Assembly (NCBI GenBank): GCA_028752905.1
Contig: JAQNBH010000010.1
Span: 21,375,308 to 21,439,307, forward strand
Reading direction: 5' to 3'
DNA from: Cladorhizidae sp. MBARI D1340-BT2
Lineage: Eukaryota; Porifera; Demospongiae; Poecilosclerida; Cladorhizidae
DNA: 64,000 nt
Position numbers and translations under genes: made by a program. The notes beneath the pieces are model-generated. The model was not told the origin of the DNA and ran no database searches. It saw only the letters and a program-made list of their open reading frames with translations. Positions 1-10,850 of this stretch are shown piece by piece (position 1 is the stretch's first letter; each line of letters opens with the position of its first letter).

Positions 1-310
1 GTGCTGATTTTAACTGCCTGTGAAAGTGTTCCACAATTCCATTTGCTTGCGGATGGTAAGCAGTCGTGCGATGGTGATGCATCCCCAGTAATGTGTTCAG
101 GGCCGTCCAAAGGGTTGAGGTGAATTGTGGCTCCCTGTCGGAGGTAATGTCTGCTGGTACTCCAAATCATGCAATACGCTGAAAGAGAAGGGCACGGGCA
201 CATGTAGTGGCTGTAGCATCAGCCATTGGTATAGCTTCTGCCACCATGTGTAATGATCAATGATAGTGAATAGGTAAGTTTTACCTTGAGAAATGGGCAG
301 TGGTTCCACA
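1..310 (-). pseudogene. Integrase core fragment of the left-edge gypsy element
   Basis: On the minus strand, 310-97 encodes GPLPISQGKTYLFTIIDHYT-like sequence, the first beta-strand region of a retroviral-type integrase core. A frame change then leads into a stretch at positions 96-1 that contains the YHPQANGIVE box with the third catalytic residue (Glu) of the DDE triad. It belongs to the same element as the RT/RNase H at 917-1623. The frame is broken and the fragment continues outside the window. Confidence 0.75.
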
Positions 311-916
311 ATATCGACGTGAATTCATTGGAAGCGACGATCTGGAAGTGTTCCATGCTGTAGTGGAATGGTCACATGCCGCTGAACCTTTGCTTTTTGG
401 CATGACACACACATTCTGGCCCAGATGCTCACTTGTTTGTTAACACCATGCCACACAAAATGTGCTGTCATCATGTTCCTCATTGTCTTAATGCCAGGGT
501 GTCCCAGGTTATGGATTGCATCAAAAATAATTCATCGCCAAGCGAGGGGGACAATCGGTCATGGACCCTGGTGGAAGTGTCGCAGAGTAGAGTGACGTTT
601 GAACCTGGAATTGGTAGGTCATTTAAGACTAATCGGGTGATGGCAGTCCGGTAAGCAGTACCTCAGTATCTTCTTGCTGTGCCCGAGCCATGCCCAGAAA
701 GTCAATGTCCGGGCAACCGACTGTCATGCACGTTGTATTGGTGTCGAGATCCACACTGGAGAGGGCATCTGCGACGGAATTATCTCGGCCAGGAACATGT
801 CGCACATCTGTGGTATACTCAGCTATACAGGCTAGGTGCCGTTGTTGTCGTTGTTGTCGTGTGGTCCAGTGTTCCGAGCTGCTGGCAAAGGTAAATGTCA
901 GGGACTTGTGGTCAGT

Positions 917-1623
917 CTAGATATGAAATCGGTGACCCTCAATGAAGTATCTAAAATGTTTAACTGCAGCGTACATTGCCAAAAGTTCACGGTCAAAGTT
1001 GCTATAATTTTTCTGTGCCTTGTGCAGCTTCCGAGAAAAGAAAGCGAGTGGCTTCCAGCTATTATCTAGGAACTGCTCCAGGACACACCCTACTGCTAAG
1101 TCGGATGCATCCACAGTGAGGCACATGGTGGCCATGCTGCTGGGGTGTACAAGTAGGGTCGCAGAAGCCAAAGCATGCTTTGTTGAGTCGAAGGCTGACT
1201 GAAGTTGCACCGTCCATTGAAAGTCTCGTCCTTTAACATGAGACATGCTATGTAGCGGGCCCATGAGGGTGGCAGCATGGGGGACGAATCTATCATAACC
1301 TAAGAACTGGGTTAAGGCCTTGGCATCACGGGTTGTGGAAACCGACGAATGGCATCTATTCGCTCGGGTAATGGCTAAACACCCTGCAATGTGACTCTGT
1401 GACCGAGAAAATCGATTGTATCGACACCAAACGTGCACTTGGCTACATTGACAATTAGACCATGTTCGGCCAGTCTATTAAAGAGTAAACGTAGGTGACG
1501 GCGGTGTTCTCTGGGATTGGAGCTGGCAATGAGGATATCGTCTAAATACATAAAAAGGAATTCCTCGAGACCACGACAAATGTGGTCCATGAGCCTCTCT
1601 GCATTCTTGAGGCCGAATGGCAT
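917..1623 (-). pseudogene. Reverse transcriptase (C-terminal half) and RNase H of a gypsy element
   Basis: Two overlapping minus frames (1375-1623 and 917-1438) join by a frameshift near 1380-1430. The first carries the catalytic box FMYLDDILIAS, where the DD pair binds metal in reverse transcriptases, followed by the thumb. The second carries the RNase H-like segment with LTVDASDLAVGCVLEQ and the FSRKL...NFDRELLAMYAAVKHFRYF signature. These match Ty3/gypsy pol. The copy starts inside the RT palm and is frame-shifted, so it is non-functional. I am sure of the family but not of the exact clade. Confidence 0.85.
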
Positions 1624-1649
1624 CCTAAGGAATTAAAAAAGGCCAAATG

Positions 1650-3451
1650 GTGTTATCACAGCAGTCTTCAAGATCGCAGAACGACATTATTAATGTTAAT
1701 GGCTTTGATATGATTCTATCTGGTATTGTTGCTGAGGTGAAGACTGCCCAATTTTTCTCTGTGCTAGCAGATGAAGCGAGTTGTCACAATATTAAGCATT
1801 TGCCCATTTGTTTGCGGTTCGTTGATAGTGAATGTAATATTCGTGAAGAATTTATTGCATTTGTAAAATTAGAGAGGGTTAGGGCAGTTGACATTGCTGA
1901 TGCAATCATAACATCCTTGGACAATCTTGGGTTGTCTTTGAGTAATTTGCGTGGCCAGGGTTATGATGGTGCATCTACAATGAGTGGAACAAAAGCTGGT
2001 GTTCAAGCTAGAATACTCGAAAAGCAACCCAAAGCACTTTACACTCACTGTGCCAGTCATTCACTCATTCTGGCTACTGTGAGTTCTTGCTCTGTTCCAC
2101 CCATCAGAAATTGTATAGATCAAATTAAGAGTCTCGTCCTTTGGATAAAGCATTCTCCCAAAAGAAAAGGACTGTTAAAAGCAATTGTGGCACGAAACAA
2201 ACAGAGGTCAAGTCGAGCCCCTCTTCTTAATGTCTGCATAACCAGATGGGTTGAGAACATAGATGGTTGGGAGCGCTTCTCCTTAGCTCATCCATTCTTA
2301 ATCCATGTATGTGAAGTGATGCTTTATGGGGACATTGATTTTCCTCTGTTTAATGATCGGTGGTCACCAGAAGATAAAAAGAATGCACTTGCCCATATGA
2401 AAACCTTGGAATCTTTTGAGTTTCTTTACTCAATGGTAACGATCTATCATTCCTTAATTTACCTGAAAGAAGCAGTTGTTAAAATTCAGGGGGGGAAACA
2501 AGATATAGTTTCTGGTGTATCCACAGTCATGCAATGCTGTGAGGAGTTGAAGACAGTGAGGGAAGATATTGACAGCTATTCCAAGCGTATTTTTGATCAC
2601 AGCAGTGGAATTGCAGAACAATCTGGCATATCTGTATCAATGCCTCGTATAAGTCAACGGCAGCAACATCGTTCAAACCCACAATTTACATCAGTTGAAG
2701 AGTATTTCAAGATAGCTATTGCAATTCCATTCCTTGACCATCTAATAACTGATATTTGTTCGAGATTTACAGCTCACAGTAAGCGAGCAGCTTCCCTTCA
2801 AGGGCTTTTACCTGCAAACATCAATTCTTATTCTTCTTTCAGTGATATTAAAGAGGCAATAGATTTCTACTCTGATGACCTTCCCAATCCAAATATAATC
2901 GATGAAGAACTCTGTCGGTGGAAGTCAAAGTGGTTGCTTGTTGCAGAAAAAGATCGTCCTGAAACTTTTAGTATTCTCTAAAGCAGTGTCCTCAATCTCT
3001 TCCAAATATCTGTATATTATTGAAGATCTTTGCTACCATCCCTTTGAGCTCTTGTTCATGAGAAAGATCGGCATCAGCTCTCCGACGACTACACAATTAT
3101 TTAAGGTGTACACAGACAGTAGAACGTTTAACTGCCTTAGCATTTATACATATGAACTATGAAACCACGATAAGTATAGATAACATTTGCAAGTTTTTTC
3201 TGCAGAAGCACCCTCGAAAATTACAGAAGGCTAACTTGCTATTTGAGTGACATGATGATATTATTTACCATTTGAGTGATATTGTGAAATTGTTTTTTTG
3301 TGGTAATGATTAATTATTTGAGGACCAAATTGACTCTCAGAGCACCTAAAATACAGGCCTGGGGAACATACCCCTAAAACCCTGCAACACGATTTCTTGA
3401 ATCACATATCAAATTGTGCACCCCCTTTTCAAAAGTCTGTGTACGGGCCTG
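1650..3451 (+). mobile_element. hAT DNA transposon copy A, 5'-truncated
   Basis: Plus-strand hAT element whose left part is missing and fused to the gypsy remnant. The right end is preserved. The reverse complement of 3424-3451 reads CAGGCCCGTACACAGACTTT and then AAAGGGGG. This is almost the same as the left end of copy B at 5438, which supports it as the terminal inverted repeat of one family. The element lacks the 5' terminus and the N-terminal zinc-finger coding part, so it is immobile. Confidence 0.8.
1665..3250 (+). pseudogene. hAT transposase, ZMYM1-like/DUF4371 type, frame-shifted and lacking its N-terminus
   Basis: The frame 1647-2981 encodes the RNase H-like fold of a ZMYM1-like hAT transposase. 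Recognisable pieces are FFSVLADEA (first catalytic Asp region), LRGQGYDGASTMSG (second Asp region), and THCASHSLILA with the C/H motif of the insertion domain. A one-base-scale frameshift near 2975 then opens a second frame to a stop at 3248-3250. That frame contains the hAT dimerisation domain, with LKIFATIPLSSCSCERSASA. The start is arbitrary because the N-terminal TTF-type zinc finger is missing. The family call is firm and function is lost. Confidence 0.85.
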
Positions 3452-3459
3452 GTGTGTAC

Positions 3460-3560
3460 AGCTAAAGGTTACATAGACATGTGGTGTGTACAGCTAAAGG
3501 TTACATAAATATGTGGTGTGTATGCTAAAGGTTACATAGATATGTGGTGTGTATAATAGA
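3460..3560. repeat. Minisatellite block 1a (about 32-bp unit)
   Basis: About three copies of a unit like GCTAAAGGTTACATAGATAT followed by GTGGTGTGTATA begin just after the hAT copy A terminus. The same unit returns at 4690-5070, so one array appears to have been split by the 3905-4640 array and the unique DNA around it. Confidence 0.8.
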
Positions 3561-3904
3561 CAAGCTAAAGCTTGCTTAATCTTTCCTTGTATAGATCTCT
3601 ATCAGCAGAGATGGTATATCTACAAATAACATATAATAATAATAGTAGGCAGAATATTCCACTAGATACATCCATATTCATAAAACCAGAGGGACAGTAT
3701 ATAATTAGTTTTTATACAGTGAAAGCTATAGGTAGCTTCCTAAAACTGTAGATCATTTAATAATTATTAGTTAATTCACGTAGTGAACGATAAAGCTGTA
3801 GGTAGCTTCCAACAGTTGTAGAACAAGAATAAAAATAAATAATATTAAAAATAGTAGCGTTTTAAAATATCTTTTATTGTTATCATATGTTTAATGTTGT
3901 TTAT

Positions 3905-4640
3905 TATTAGGAATTGCACCACAACTAGTGTTAGGGCTTGGAAAATGACTAGGATTAGGGCTTGTACAAATAATAGAGTCAGGACTTGGGCAATGACTTG
4001 AGTTAGGGCTTGGACCATGCTGGATGACTAGTGTTAGGGCTTGGAAAATTACTAGGATTAGGGCTTGGACAATTACTAGGGTTAGTGCTTGGACAATTAC
4101 TAGGATTAGGGCTTGGGCAATGACTTGAGTTAGGGGTTGGGTGATGACTGGACCAAGACTAGGGTTAGGGCTTGGACAATGACTCTGATTAAGGCTTGGT
4201 CAATGACTAGGGTTTAGGATTGGACAATGGATATGGTTCGGATTTGTACAATGACTAGGGTTATGGCTTGTATAATCATATAGTTAGGGCTTGGACAAGG
4301 ACTAGCAACAGGGCTTGGACCATGACTAGGGTAAGGGCTTTTACAAGGACTAGCATTAAGGCGTTGTCCATGACTAGGGTTAGTGCTTGGACAATCACTT
4401 GTCTTAAGGCTTGGACAATGACTAGGGTTATGGTTTGGACAATGACAATGGTTACGGCTTGAATAATAGGGTTTGGACAATGTCTAGGGTTTGGGCTTAG
4501 ACAATGACTAGGGTTAGGACTTGGATAAGAACTAGCATTATAGCTTGGACAATTACTAGGGTTATGGCTTGGACAATGACTAGGGTCAGGGCTTAGACAA
4601 GGACTAGGGTTAGGACTTAGACAATGACTAGGGTTAATCA
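3905..4640. repeat. Minisatellite with telomere-like TTAGGG core (about 24-bp unit)
   Basis: Roughly thirty imperfect units of the form GACTAGGGTTAGGGCTTGGA plus CAAT lie head to tail. Many units contain TAGGGTTAGGG, that is, TTAGGG with a further TAGGG, the metazoan telomeric word. Units vary by single substitutions and by small insertions. Open frames across it on both strands are low-complexity by-products of the period being a multiple of three and are not genes. Confidence 0.85.
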
Positions 4641-4689
4641 CAGCAACATCTACAATCTCTCCCTCTCTGTGTGTGTGTAATATAAATAT

Positions 4690-5070
4690 TACAATTGTTA
4701 CATGGATATGTGGTGTGTATAGCTAAAGGTTACATAGATATGTGGTGTGTACAGCTAAAGGTTACATATACATGTGGTGTGTATAGCTAAAGTTTACCTA
4801 GATATGTGGTGTATTTTGCTAAAGGTTACATAAATATGTCATGTTCGTAGTTAAAGTTTACATAGATATGTGGTGTATATGCTAAAGGTTACACAGATAT
4901 GTGGTGTATATGCTAAAGGTTACATAGATATGTGCTAAATGTTACATAGATATGTGGTATGTATGTACATAGATTTGGTGTGTACAGCTAAATGTTACAT
5001 AGATATGTGGTGTGTATAGCTAAAGGTTACATAGATATGTGGTGTGTAGCTAAAGGTTACATAGATAATC
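4690..5070. repeat. Minisatellite block 1b (about 32-bp unit)
   Basis: About twelve units of the same sequence as block 1a, with consensus GCTAAAGGTTACATAGATAT then GTGGTGTGTATA. Unit length varies because the TGTATA part is shortened in several copies. Confidence 0.85.
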
Positions 5071-5071
5071 G

Positions 5072-5320
5072 TTGTCCAATGAGCGGCGATGGTATCTGTA
5101 CAATCAGATCAGGCCGTTTTGTCCAGACCAAGCCAAGGACATCACTTGCCCTCTGCCTGACGAACCAAGGCCCACCAGTAGAGCTGATACTCATACACTC
5201 TCTCCAACTCTAGACACCAACAATATAAGTGTCCCACCACTGGCGAAGAAGAGGCATATCGGCTGCACCATCTGCAAACAAGCAGGACATAACAGCAGAA
5301 CACGAAAAAAGAACAATTAA
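5072..5320 (+). other. Short ORF with a degenerate zinc-knuckle-like end, possible transposase tail
   Basis: An 82-codon plus frame ends in KKRHIGCTICKQAGHNSRTR. This resembles the CX2CX4HX4C knuckle found at the C-terminus of many transposases and gag proteins, but the last Cys is replaced by Arg. The upstream half is proline-rich and unplaced. It starts where minisatellite 1b ends and lies just before hAT copy B. I could not assign a family; a remnant of a transposon protein is the best guess. Confidence 0.35.
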
Positions 5321-5689
5321 ACTTGCTTGTGTACAGTTCACTTCATAACCATTTTTATTCCCTTTTTAACTTTTATACATTGTTTGATGTTTATTTCAGT
5401 ACCATCAAACTTTATACACTAGATATAATAGCAAGTCCAGGGGCATACACAGACTTTTGAAAAGGGGGGTTATGTATATATGTCGGATGTAGATCATGTA
5501 GCCAAAAGCCATGGTGAGGATAGTGCAAGAGGGAAATATATATGCCCTATCCAACACAAATCGCGGAAACTCCAAAAATATATACAGAGATGAACCAAAG
5601 TACATGAAAGCTGACGCTCTCCTGGCATTCCAACACCAGAAGTTATTTCACTATTATGGGAAGTTTCTGCCAAATTTATCATGGCTTGT

Positions 5690-5850
5690 AATGCAGGTAT
5701 AAACAAACATCATGGCTGGTAGTGCAGGTATATAGAAACATCATGGTTGGTAGTGAAGGTATATACAAACATCATGGCTGGTAGTGCAGGTATATACAAA
5801 CATCATGGATGGTAGTGCAGGGATATACAAACACCATGGCTGGCAGTGCA
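5690..5850. repeat. Short minisatellite (about 32-bp unit) inside hAT copy B
   Basis: Five imperfect units of CATCATGGCTGGTAGTGCAG then GTATATACAAA are arranged head to tail between the hAT copy B left end and its transposase stop. The array is non-coding. Confidence 0.8.
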
Positions 5851-6429
5851 GGGGTTTTATCGCATCTTCTACTTTTGATTTGTCCTGGGAATGGCTCACA
5901 GAAGAATTCGCACTGCTACCTTCGCTCGAAGCGTAAGTGTAATACTAGGTAGAACTCCAATGGCTTATACCTCTAGTACCTATCTGTGGTAGTGACTCAG
6001 CCTTTACTTCAGTCTAGTTGTTGGTGTTGAAGCTAACATGTTTAGCTCAAGATAGAGAACACTGAGAGATACCTATCTTGCAAGTCCATTACAGTGAAGT
6101 GTGCTGAATATATGGATGTTTGCTATCAACAGCGAGCACAGAGAGAGACCTGTCTTAATAGCTATATATCAAGTTTATTCAGTGAAGAGTGGAGAATCTA
6201 TGAAGCTAACATCAGAAACTCTATCTAAGAGCCAGTAAAAGCAGCCAAGGTGAAATAATGCTATGACTTGCTGTTTAAAGAATATCAAAATAGCCTCAAG
6301 TTTCTTCAGTGCCATTGAGAGAGAAGGAACTATTTTGGTTGCATATTTTTTGGCTGTCTCTGTTTGATTGTATTAGTTTTAAGCATATCAGGGTATTCAG
6401 TAAGCAACCTTAAAAATATATATACAAAA

Positions 6430-8750
6430 TTACTGAAATAATAAGCTGGCACATTGAATTCTGCATGGATGTTGTTCTATGTAAAGTTTGCAAACTGTAT
6501 CGATATTATTATCCATTCCATAATTAATGCTAAGGGACTGAGTCTTTCCTCACTCTGTGTGGATCTCAAGTAGTTGTTTAAACGTCGAAATGGGGAAGCA
6601 GATCATTCACAAGCTGAGTGGGAGTGTAGCAAAAAGCTTCAAAAGGATATAAACATTTGGAAGGGTTTTGGGACAGCAGAGTTTAAGCGAATCACTCAGA
6701 GTTTGAGGACGCTCATCTGGTAAAATTTGTAGCCACCTTAACTTCCAGCGATGTAACTCTTCATCAAGTGTACTCACATTTGGTAGATCTTCAGAATAGA
6801 AAGTAACAGCAGGTTCAATATTAACAAAGGACGAAGTAGTGATATGGCTTGGCAAGAGGTATAGCAATGAAGTTACCTGGTTTTGGTGATTGGTAAATCT
6901 TGATGTAATAATGTGGTCAAGAAAAGGGATGACTACAGGTCAGCTCATTTAAAGTAATCCTCAACTATATTAGTTTGTGTATTCAGATGATGCTGCTGTA
7001 GCTGAGTTGTGTGTGGCATCGAAATAGTGATATTGGACTGAACTGCCAATCTAGAACTATGCCGAAGGATACGCTGTGAAAAATTATCAACATCTGCTCT
7101 CTCTCTTTTCAATTCATTGCAACAGTCTTGTACTATTGTCACTCCAGAGATAAGGTCTTGGCACTTTCCTTGTAATTTGACACAGCTTCTTTAATATAAA
7201 GAAGAGACCTAAAGAGAGTGACTAGGGAATACAAAAATGCAAAGGACTCCAACATTTTCATGTATGCAAGAGCATTTTTCTTATCATCAGCAGTCCAACC
7301 ATCATTAAAGTTCAGAAATTCACTAGAACTATCTCAATTAGAAAAGGATGATATAGACAGAAACGCTCCCAGCCATTGATTTTTGATTTTCTCTACCCAT
7401 CGAGTAATGCAAAAGCTCATTATTGAAGACTGCTTTGCACCAATCTGAGACCTCTTCTGAATGATTGAGGCCCTCTCTTTTAGCTAAATACTTAATCCAT
7501 AATGTGAAACCTTTTATCTGATCTACACAGATCCTTATAGGCGGAACAGAACAGGAACTTAAGATAGCCACATTAATGGAATGACTTGCACAATGGGCGT
7601 AGAGCCTTGGGCTGCTTCTCTCGAAGTAATGCCTGCACACCAGCTATCTCTCCATCGTTGAGGCCCCATCATACCCTTGCCCTCGCAATTCACTCAGTGA
7701 TAAGCCAAGCCCCTCCAAGGTCTGTATAATGGCATTTGCTATATCAGCTGCTCGGACTCTCTCAAGTTTTACAAATGAAACAAACTCTTCTCGAATGTCA
7801 CCATGGCCATCAACAAAATGAAGGCATATGGGCAAATACTCTACATTGTGACATAAAACCTCATCAGCTAGAACGGAAAAATATTTTGCTTCTTTTAAAT
7901 CTCAGATATTGTTTTGGCAAGAATCATATCATAGCCTATAATATTAATTATTTCATTTTGAGTCCTTGGTGATAAGTGTGTTGCATTCTTTGCCTTGGTA
8001 CAATAAAGATGCTCATATAAAATGTTGTCGGTCTCAGCAAAAGATTTTAGCAGTGCTAAAAAGTTGCCAGGATTTTGCAACATCCTCTAACTTTCCACGA
8101 AATGCAATACCCTGTTTGCCTATGAAAACAATTGCTTGTACAATTTGCCTCAATATTGCCTGTTTTCACTTATTTTCTTTAGAACAGCAGTGCTTGTCAT
8201 TACATCTACTCGTGATGCTGGATTTTCAATTGTACATTTAAATGCATCTGCTTGCTGCAAACAATCATGATGGTATTGAAGCTTCGCATGATTACTCAAA
8301 GTGCAAATCATCTTGATCCAGTTAGAAAAAGGCTTAATTACCAGATAACCTTTATCTTTACGTTGGCTAGAATGGAAGAAACAGAGCACAAGGCGCACAG
8401 AAGACACCATCTACCTTAGAATTGTAGACTAGCCAAGGATATTTACTGAGCCACGATATATTAAACTTTCGGTGATAGCCATGTGATAAGGTGCCAGGAA
8501 GGACACTAGGCAATGGTACATCGTGGTGACATAAGAAAGAGTATCTAGCATCATGGGAAAGCTCATTTATTAAACAAGCAGCATCAGCTATTGGGAGATA
8601 ATAAATTTAACAATATCATACGATTCTGGTCCTTTGTCACTTCCACTTGAGCCTTCATTAAGTACAGGAACTTCATCTTCTTGAGAGGTTTCCAGAGTGG
8701 TACTGATTTCAGAATGATCCAGATCAGACTGAGGTTCACTAGAATCTGAA
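6430..8750 (-). pseudogene. hAT transposase of copy B, multiply frame-shifted
   Basis: Read from right to left. An acidic, serine-rich exon starts after an acceptor near 8745. It is followed by a TTF-type zinc-finger block (KFNISWLSKYPWLVYNSKVD, GVFCAPCALF; HAKLQYHHDC near 8290), then TQNEIINIIGYDMI, LRGQGYDGASTM, AHCASHSINVA, and finally the dimerisation end with VYILLKLFATLPLSL near 6610. A last degenerate part, NYLRSTQSEERLSPLALIM, continues to about 6430. At least five frame breaks separate these parts. The sequence parallels copy A throughout and in addition keeps the N-terminal zinc finger that copy A has lost. Confidence 0.85.
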
Positions 8751-9003
8751 TAAATGAGATTGGTATATAATTATATATAAGTGTACAGGCTTCAAGCTAA
8801 ATAGCTAGCAATAATTTCTTTTATCTTCATCCTCAATGGCTGTTATTTTGAAAAATGACCTGATGTCCATAGATTGTCGTTGCCTCTTCATGGTTGAGTC
8901 GTAGCTCACTAGTTTCACAACTACTATTAATGTTGACTACATGTGCATCATGTCTAACTGTGCAATGATTAGCTCAGTAATTTTTGGTTTCCACATTATT
9001 TAA

Positions 9004-9472
9004 CCCTTCAATGTGGAGAGTACCCGAAAATGTATACCCCCTAAATGTGGAAAAACCACTATAGTGGCTTTAATTAAGCATGCTCAGTAACTATTGCACA
9101 CTCAGCATTTTTTGAAAGTTTTGGCTACCATTTTGTAGAACACCTCATGGTGCAATCAGTGGACTTTGTTTTGTAGCTCTAGGTTCTTCCTACTCCAAGT
9201 TACAAGTTAGCATAACTTGACAACAATCACAAGTTGAAATCACAAGTAGATTACCAATCTACATATTGTATGCCGTTATATGTTACATTTTAACAATTTC
9301 GTTTATGTGTATCTGATGTTAAAATGTTTGAAAATTTATGATACTTGGTCACTGATGAAGTCTTATGGCATGGATTAAGGTGTATGTGCATTAGAAAAAG
9401 CGCAGCGAAAATTAAAATGTTCATCCACATTCAGTAGCCGAGCCACTATAGTGGCTTTTCCACATTAAAGGG
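9004..9472. mobile_element. piggyBac-type MITE (469 bp)
   Basis: Left flank TTAA (9000-9003) is followed by CCCTTCAATGTGGA. The right end, reverse-complemented, gives CCCTTTAATGTGGA and is flanked by TTCA, a one-base decay of TTAA. Both ends also carry the subterminal palindrome CCACTATAGTGG. Size, TTAA target and CCC start fit a non-autonomous piggyBac-superfamily element. There is no coding capacity. It lies within the 5' region of hAT copy B, so it is the younger insertion. Confidence 0.7.
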
Positions 9473-9665
9473 TTCACTATCAATGTACCTGTGTATAATT
9501 AAAATTATATTAATGAAATGTGCCAGTGCCTGAAATGGAGGAGAAAACACACACACGACCACATTCCAGTGATTCATTAAAATAAAGGGAGAAACCCCAG
9601 AAACCCCGCCCCGCCCGCCTGCGTACGGGTAGATTCACTTGAATTGACTTTGAGTAGCTTTAGCT

Positions 9666-10850
9666 ATGGCTATAAATTTCAGTTTGACATGCTTATTTAT
9701 CGCTCTCGTTGTTTTGCAGGTTACTTACTTTACTAGTATGGTAATATCTTCTCTCCACAGTAGGAGAGATCCATTAGAGTACTTTCTGCCATTTGTTGTG
9801 AACAACAAGATTATACCACCAGTTCAAGCGAACATGGATCTACCTATTGTTGCTCGCAAAGTATACTATGACAACAGAACAGTTGGGGGGAAACCTCGTA
9901 ACTTGGTGTGCATACTGGCTGAAGTTCATAAGCTCTTTTTGACGAAGAAAATCGCACTTTCATGCGAGCTCAATGGCTATTCGGCTCAACAAGTGGAAAT
10001 AATAGAAGACCCCATTGCTGGCTGGATCATGAGAGAGTTTAAAAATGTCTTCAGTTGGTATTTTGCTATAATCAAATGCAGTGGATTTCCGTATGAGGCC
10101 ATCACTAATGGAAGTTTTGCTAGTGTGCTGTACAATAGAGGTGGAGTCAGTTTTGCTTCAGCTGAACATCCACTTTATCTCTCTTCTACTCCAAAGGACA
10201 TGGTTACTCCATTGAAAGGAGTTAACTCTGTGCTTGTGTGCACTACCTTATTTGGTAATCCACCCTGTTTTAATGAGTGGCTCAAACACCAGAAACTTCT
10301 TGGCATAGATAGGGTGCATTTGAATGTAGACAAGAGCTTTTTGGAGAATGCCACTTTAGTGTATCCATTCTTGAAGGAAGCGTTAGATAGTGGGTTTGTG
10401 TCTATGGAAGTTTGGGAGACAAATGCTAACGTATTTTACTACTCACAGAGTTTAAAATACCAAGACTGCATCATGCGCTATCAAGGTGTGTTTGACATTG
10501 CCTTAATGATAGACAGCGACGATTTCTTCATTCCACTACAGCCTAATGAAAAGGACATTCACTTTTACACAAAACTGATCTTTAAGAATAGCATGTTAGA
10601 ATCTGTGCAGATACCTTGGAAGAGGCTTCCTTCTGAAATGTCCCAAAACTTACTGGCAAACTTGAGAAATGGCGGCAGTGCCATGGCTAACACATTGAAA
10701 TCACCTGTTGGTGAAAGACACAAACATAATAAAGTAATGGTCAGACTTTCTGCTGTGGAAGTAGTAACGATTCACTCGTCTTCATCTCTGCCTGGCTTCA
10801 TATCCAATCGATATGTAAACGAAGAGTTGATGTATATTGCTCATATTTAA
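9666..10850 (+). CDS. Glycosyltransferase family 92 (DUF23) protein, single exon
   Basis: The 394-residue product looks like a type II Golgi/ER membrane glycosyltransferase. It has a short cytoplasmic tail, a hydrophobic anchor at about residues 5-25, a stem, and a catalytic domain from about 75 onward. The family signatures are NEWLKHQKLLGIDRVHLN (residues 203-220) and the metal-binding DSDDFF (283-288), the DXD-type motif of GT92. Potential N-glycosylation sites occur at about 70, 147 and 228. Known GT92 enzymes add galactose to glycans such as core fucose on N-glycans; the acceptor here cannot be read. The frame is unbroken between decayed transposons, which suggests selection. The C-terminus looks slightly short. 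No introns and no close neighbours of host origin were seen. Confidence 0.85.
   Translation: MAINFSLTCLFIALVVLQVTYFTSMVISSLHSRRDPLEYFLPFVVNNKIIPPVQANMDLPIVARKVYYDNRTVGGKPRNLVCILAEVHKLFLTKKIALSCELNGYSAQQVEIIEDPIAGWIMREFKNVFSWYFAIIKCSGFPYEAITNGSFASVLYNRGGVSFASAEHPLYLSSTPKDMVTPLKGVNSVLVCTTLFGNPPCFNEWLKHQKLLGIDRVHLNVDKSFLENATLVYPFLKEALDSGFVSMEVWETNANVFYYSQSLKYQDCIMRYQGVFDIALMIDSDDFFIPLQPNEKDIHFYTKLIFKNSMLESVQIPWKRLPSEMSQNLLANLRNGGSAMANTLKSPVGERHKHNKVMVRLSAVEVVTIHSSSSLPGFISNRYVNEELMYIAHI

Larger units (their letters stand above)
1..1640 (-). mobile_element. Ty3/gypsy retrotransposon pol remnant, truncated at both ends
   Basis: This is a minus-strand pol fragment that reads from about 1640 down past the left edge. 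In element order it carries the second half of the reverse transcriptase (from 1623), RNase H (to 917), a degraded linker, and an integrase core running off position 1. The domain order RT, RNase H, INT is the usual Ty3 order. The RT lacks its N-terminal half because the sequence changes abruptly to hAT DNA near 1625-1660. No LTR is visible. Several frame changes mean it cannot make a full polyprotein, so it is a dead copy. Confidence 0.85.
5438..9630 (-). mobile_element. hAT DNA transposon copy B, same family as copy A, with internal insertions
   Basis: The left terminus at 5438 reads CAGGGGCATACACAGACTTT then TGAAAAGGGGGG. It matches copy A's terminus in reverse, so it is the 3' end of this minus-strand element. 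The proposed right end near 9590-9630 shares CCCGTAC.CAG when reverse-complemented, followed by a G-rich run, and is less certain. The transposase (8750 to 6430) is frame-shifted. A tandem repeat (5690-5850) and a TTAA-flanked MITE (9004-9472) lie inside. No exact 8-bp target duplication was seen. Confidence 0.7.

Noticed and set aside
4214..4641. Long Pro/Ser/Cys/His-rich frames on both strands
   Set aside because: They are by-products of the 24-bp tandem array, whose period is a multiple of three; there is no start context or domain.
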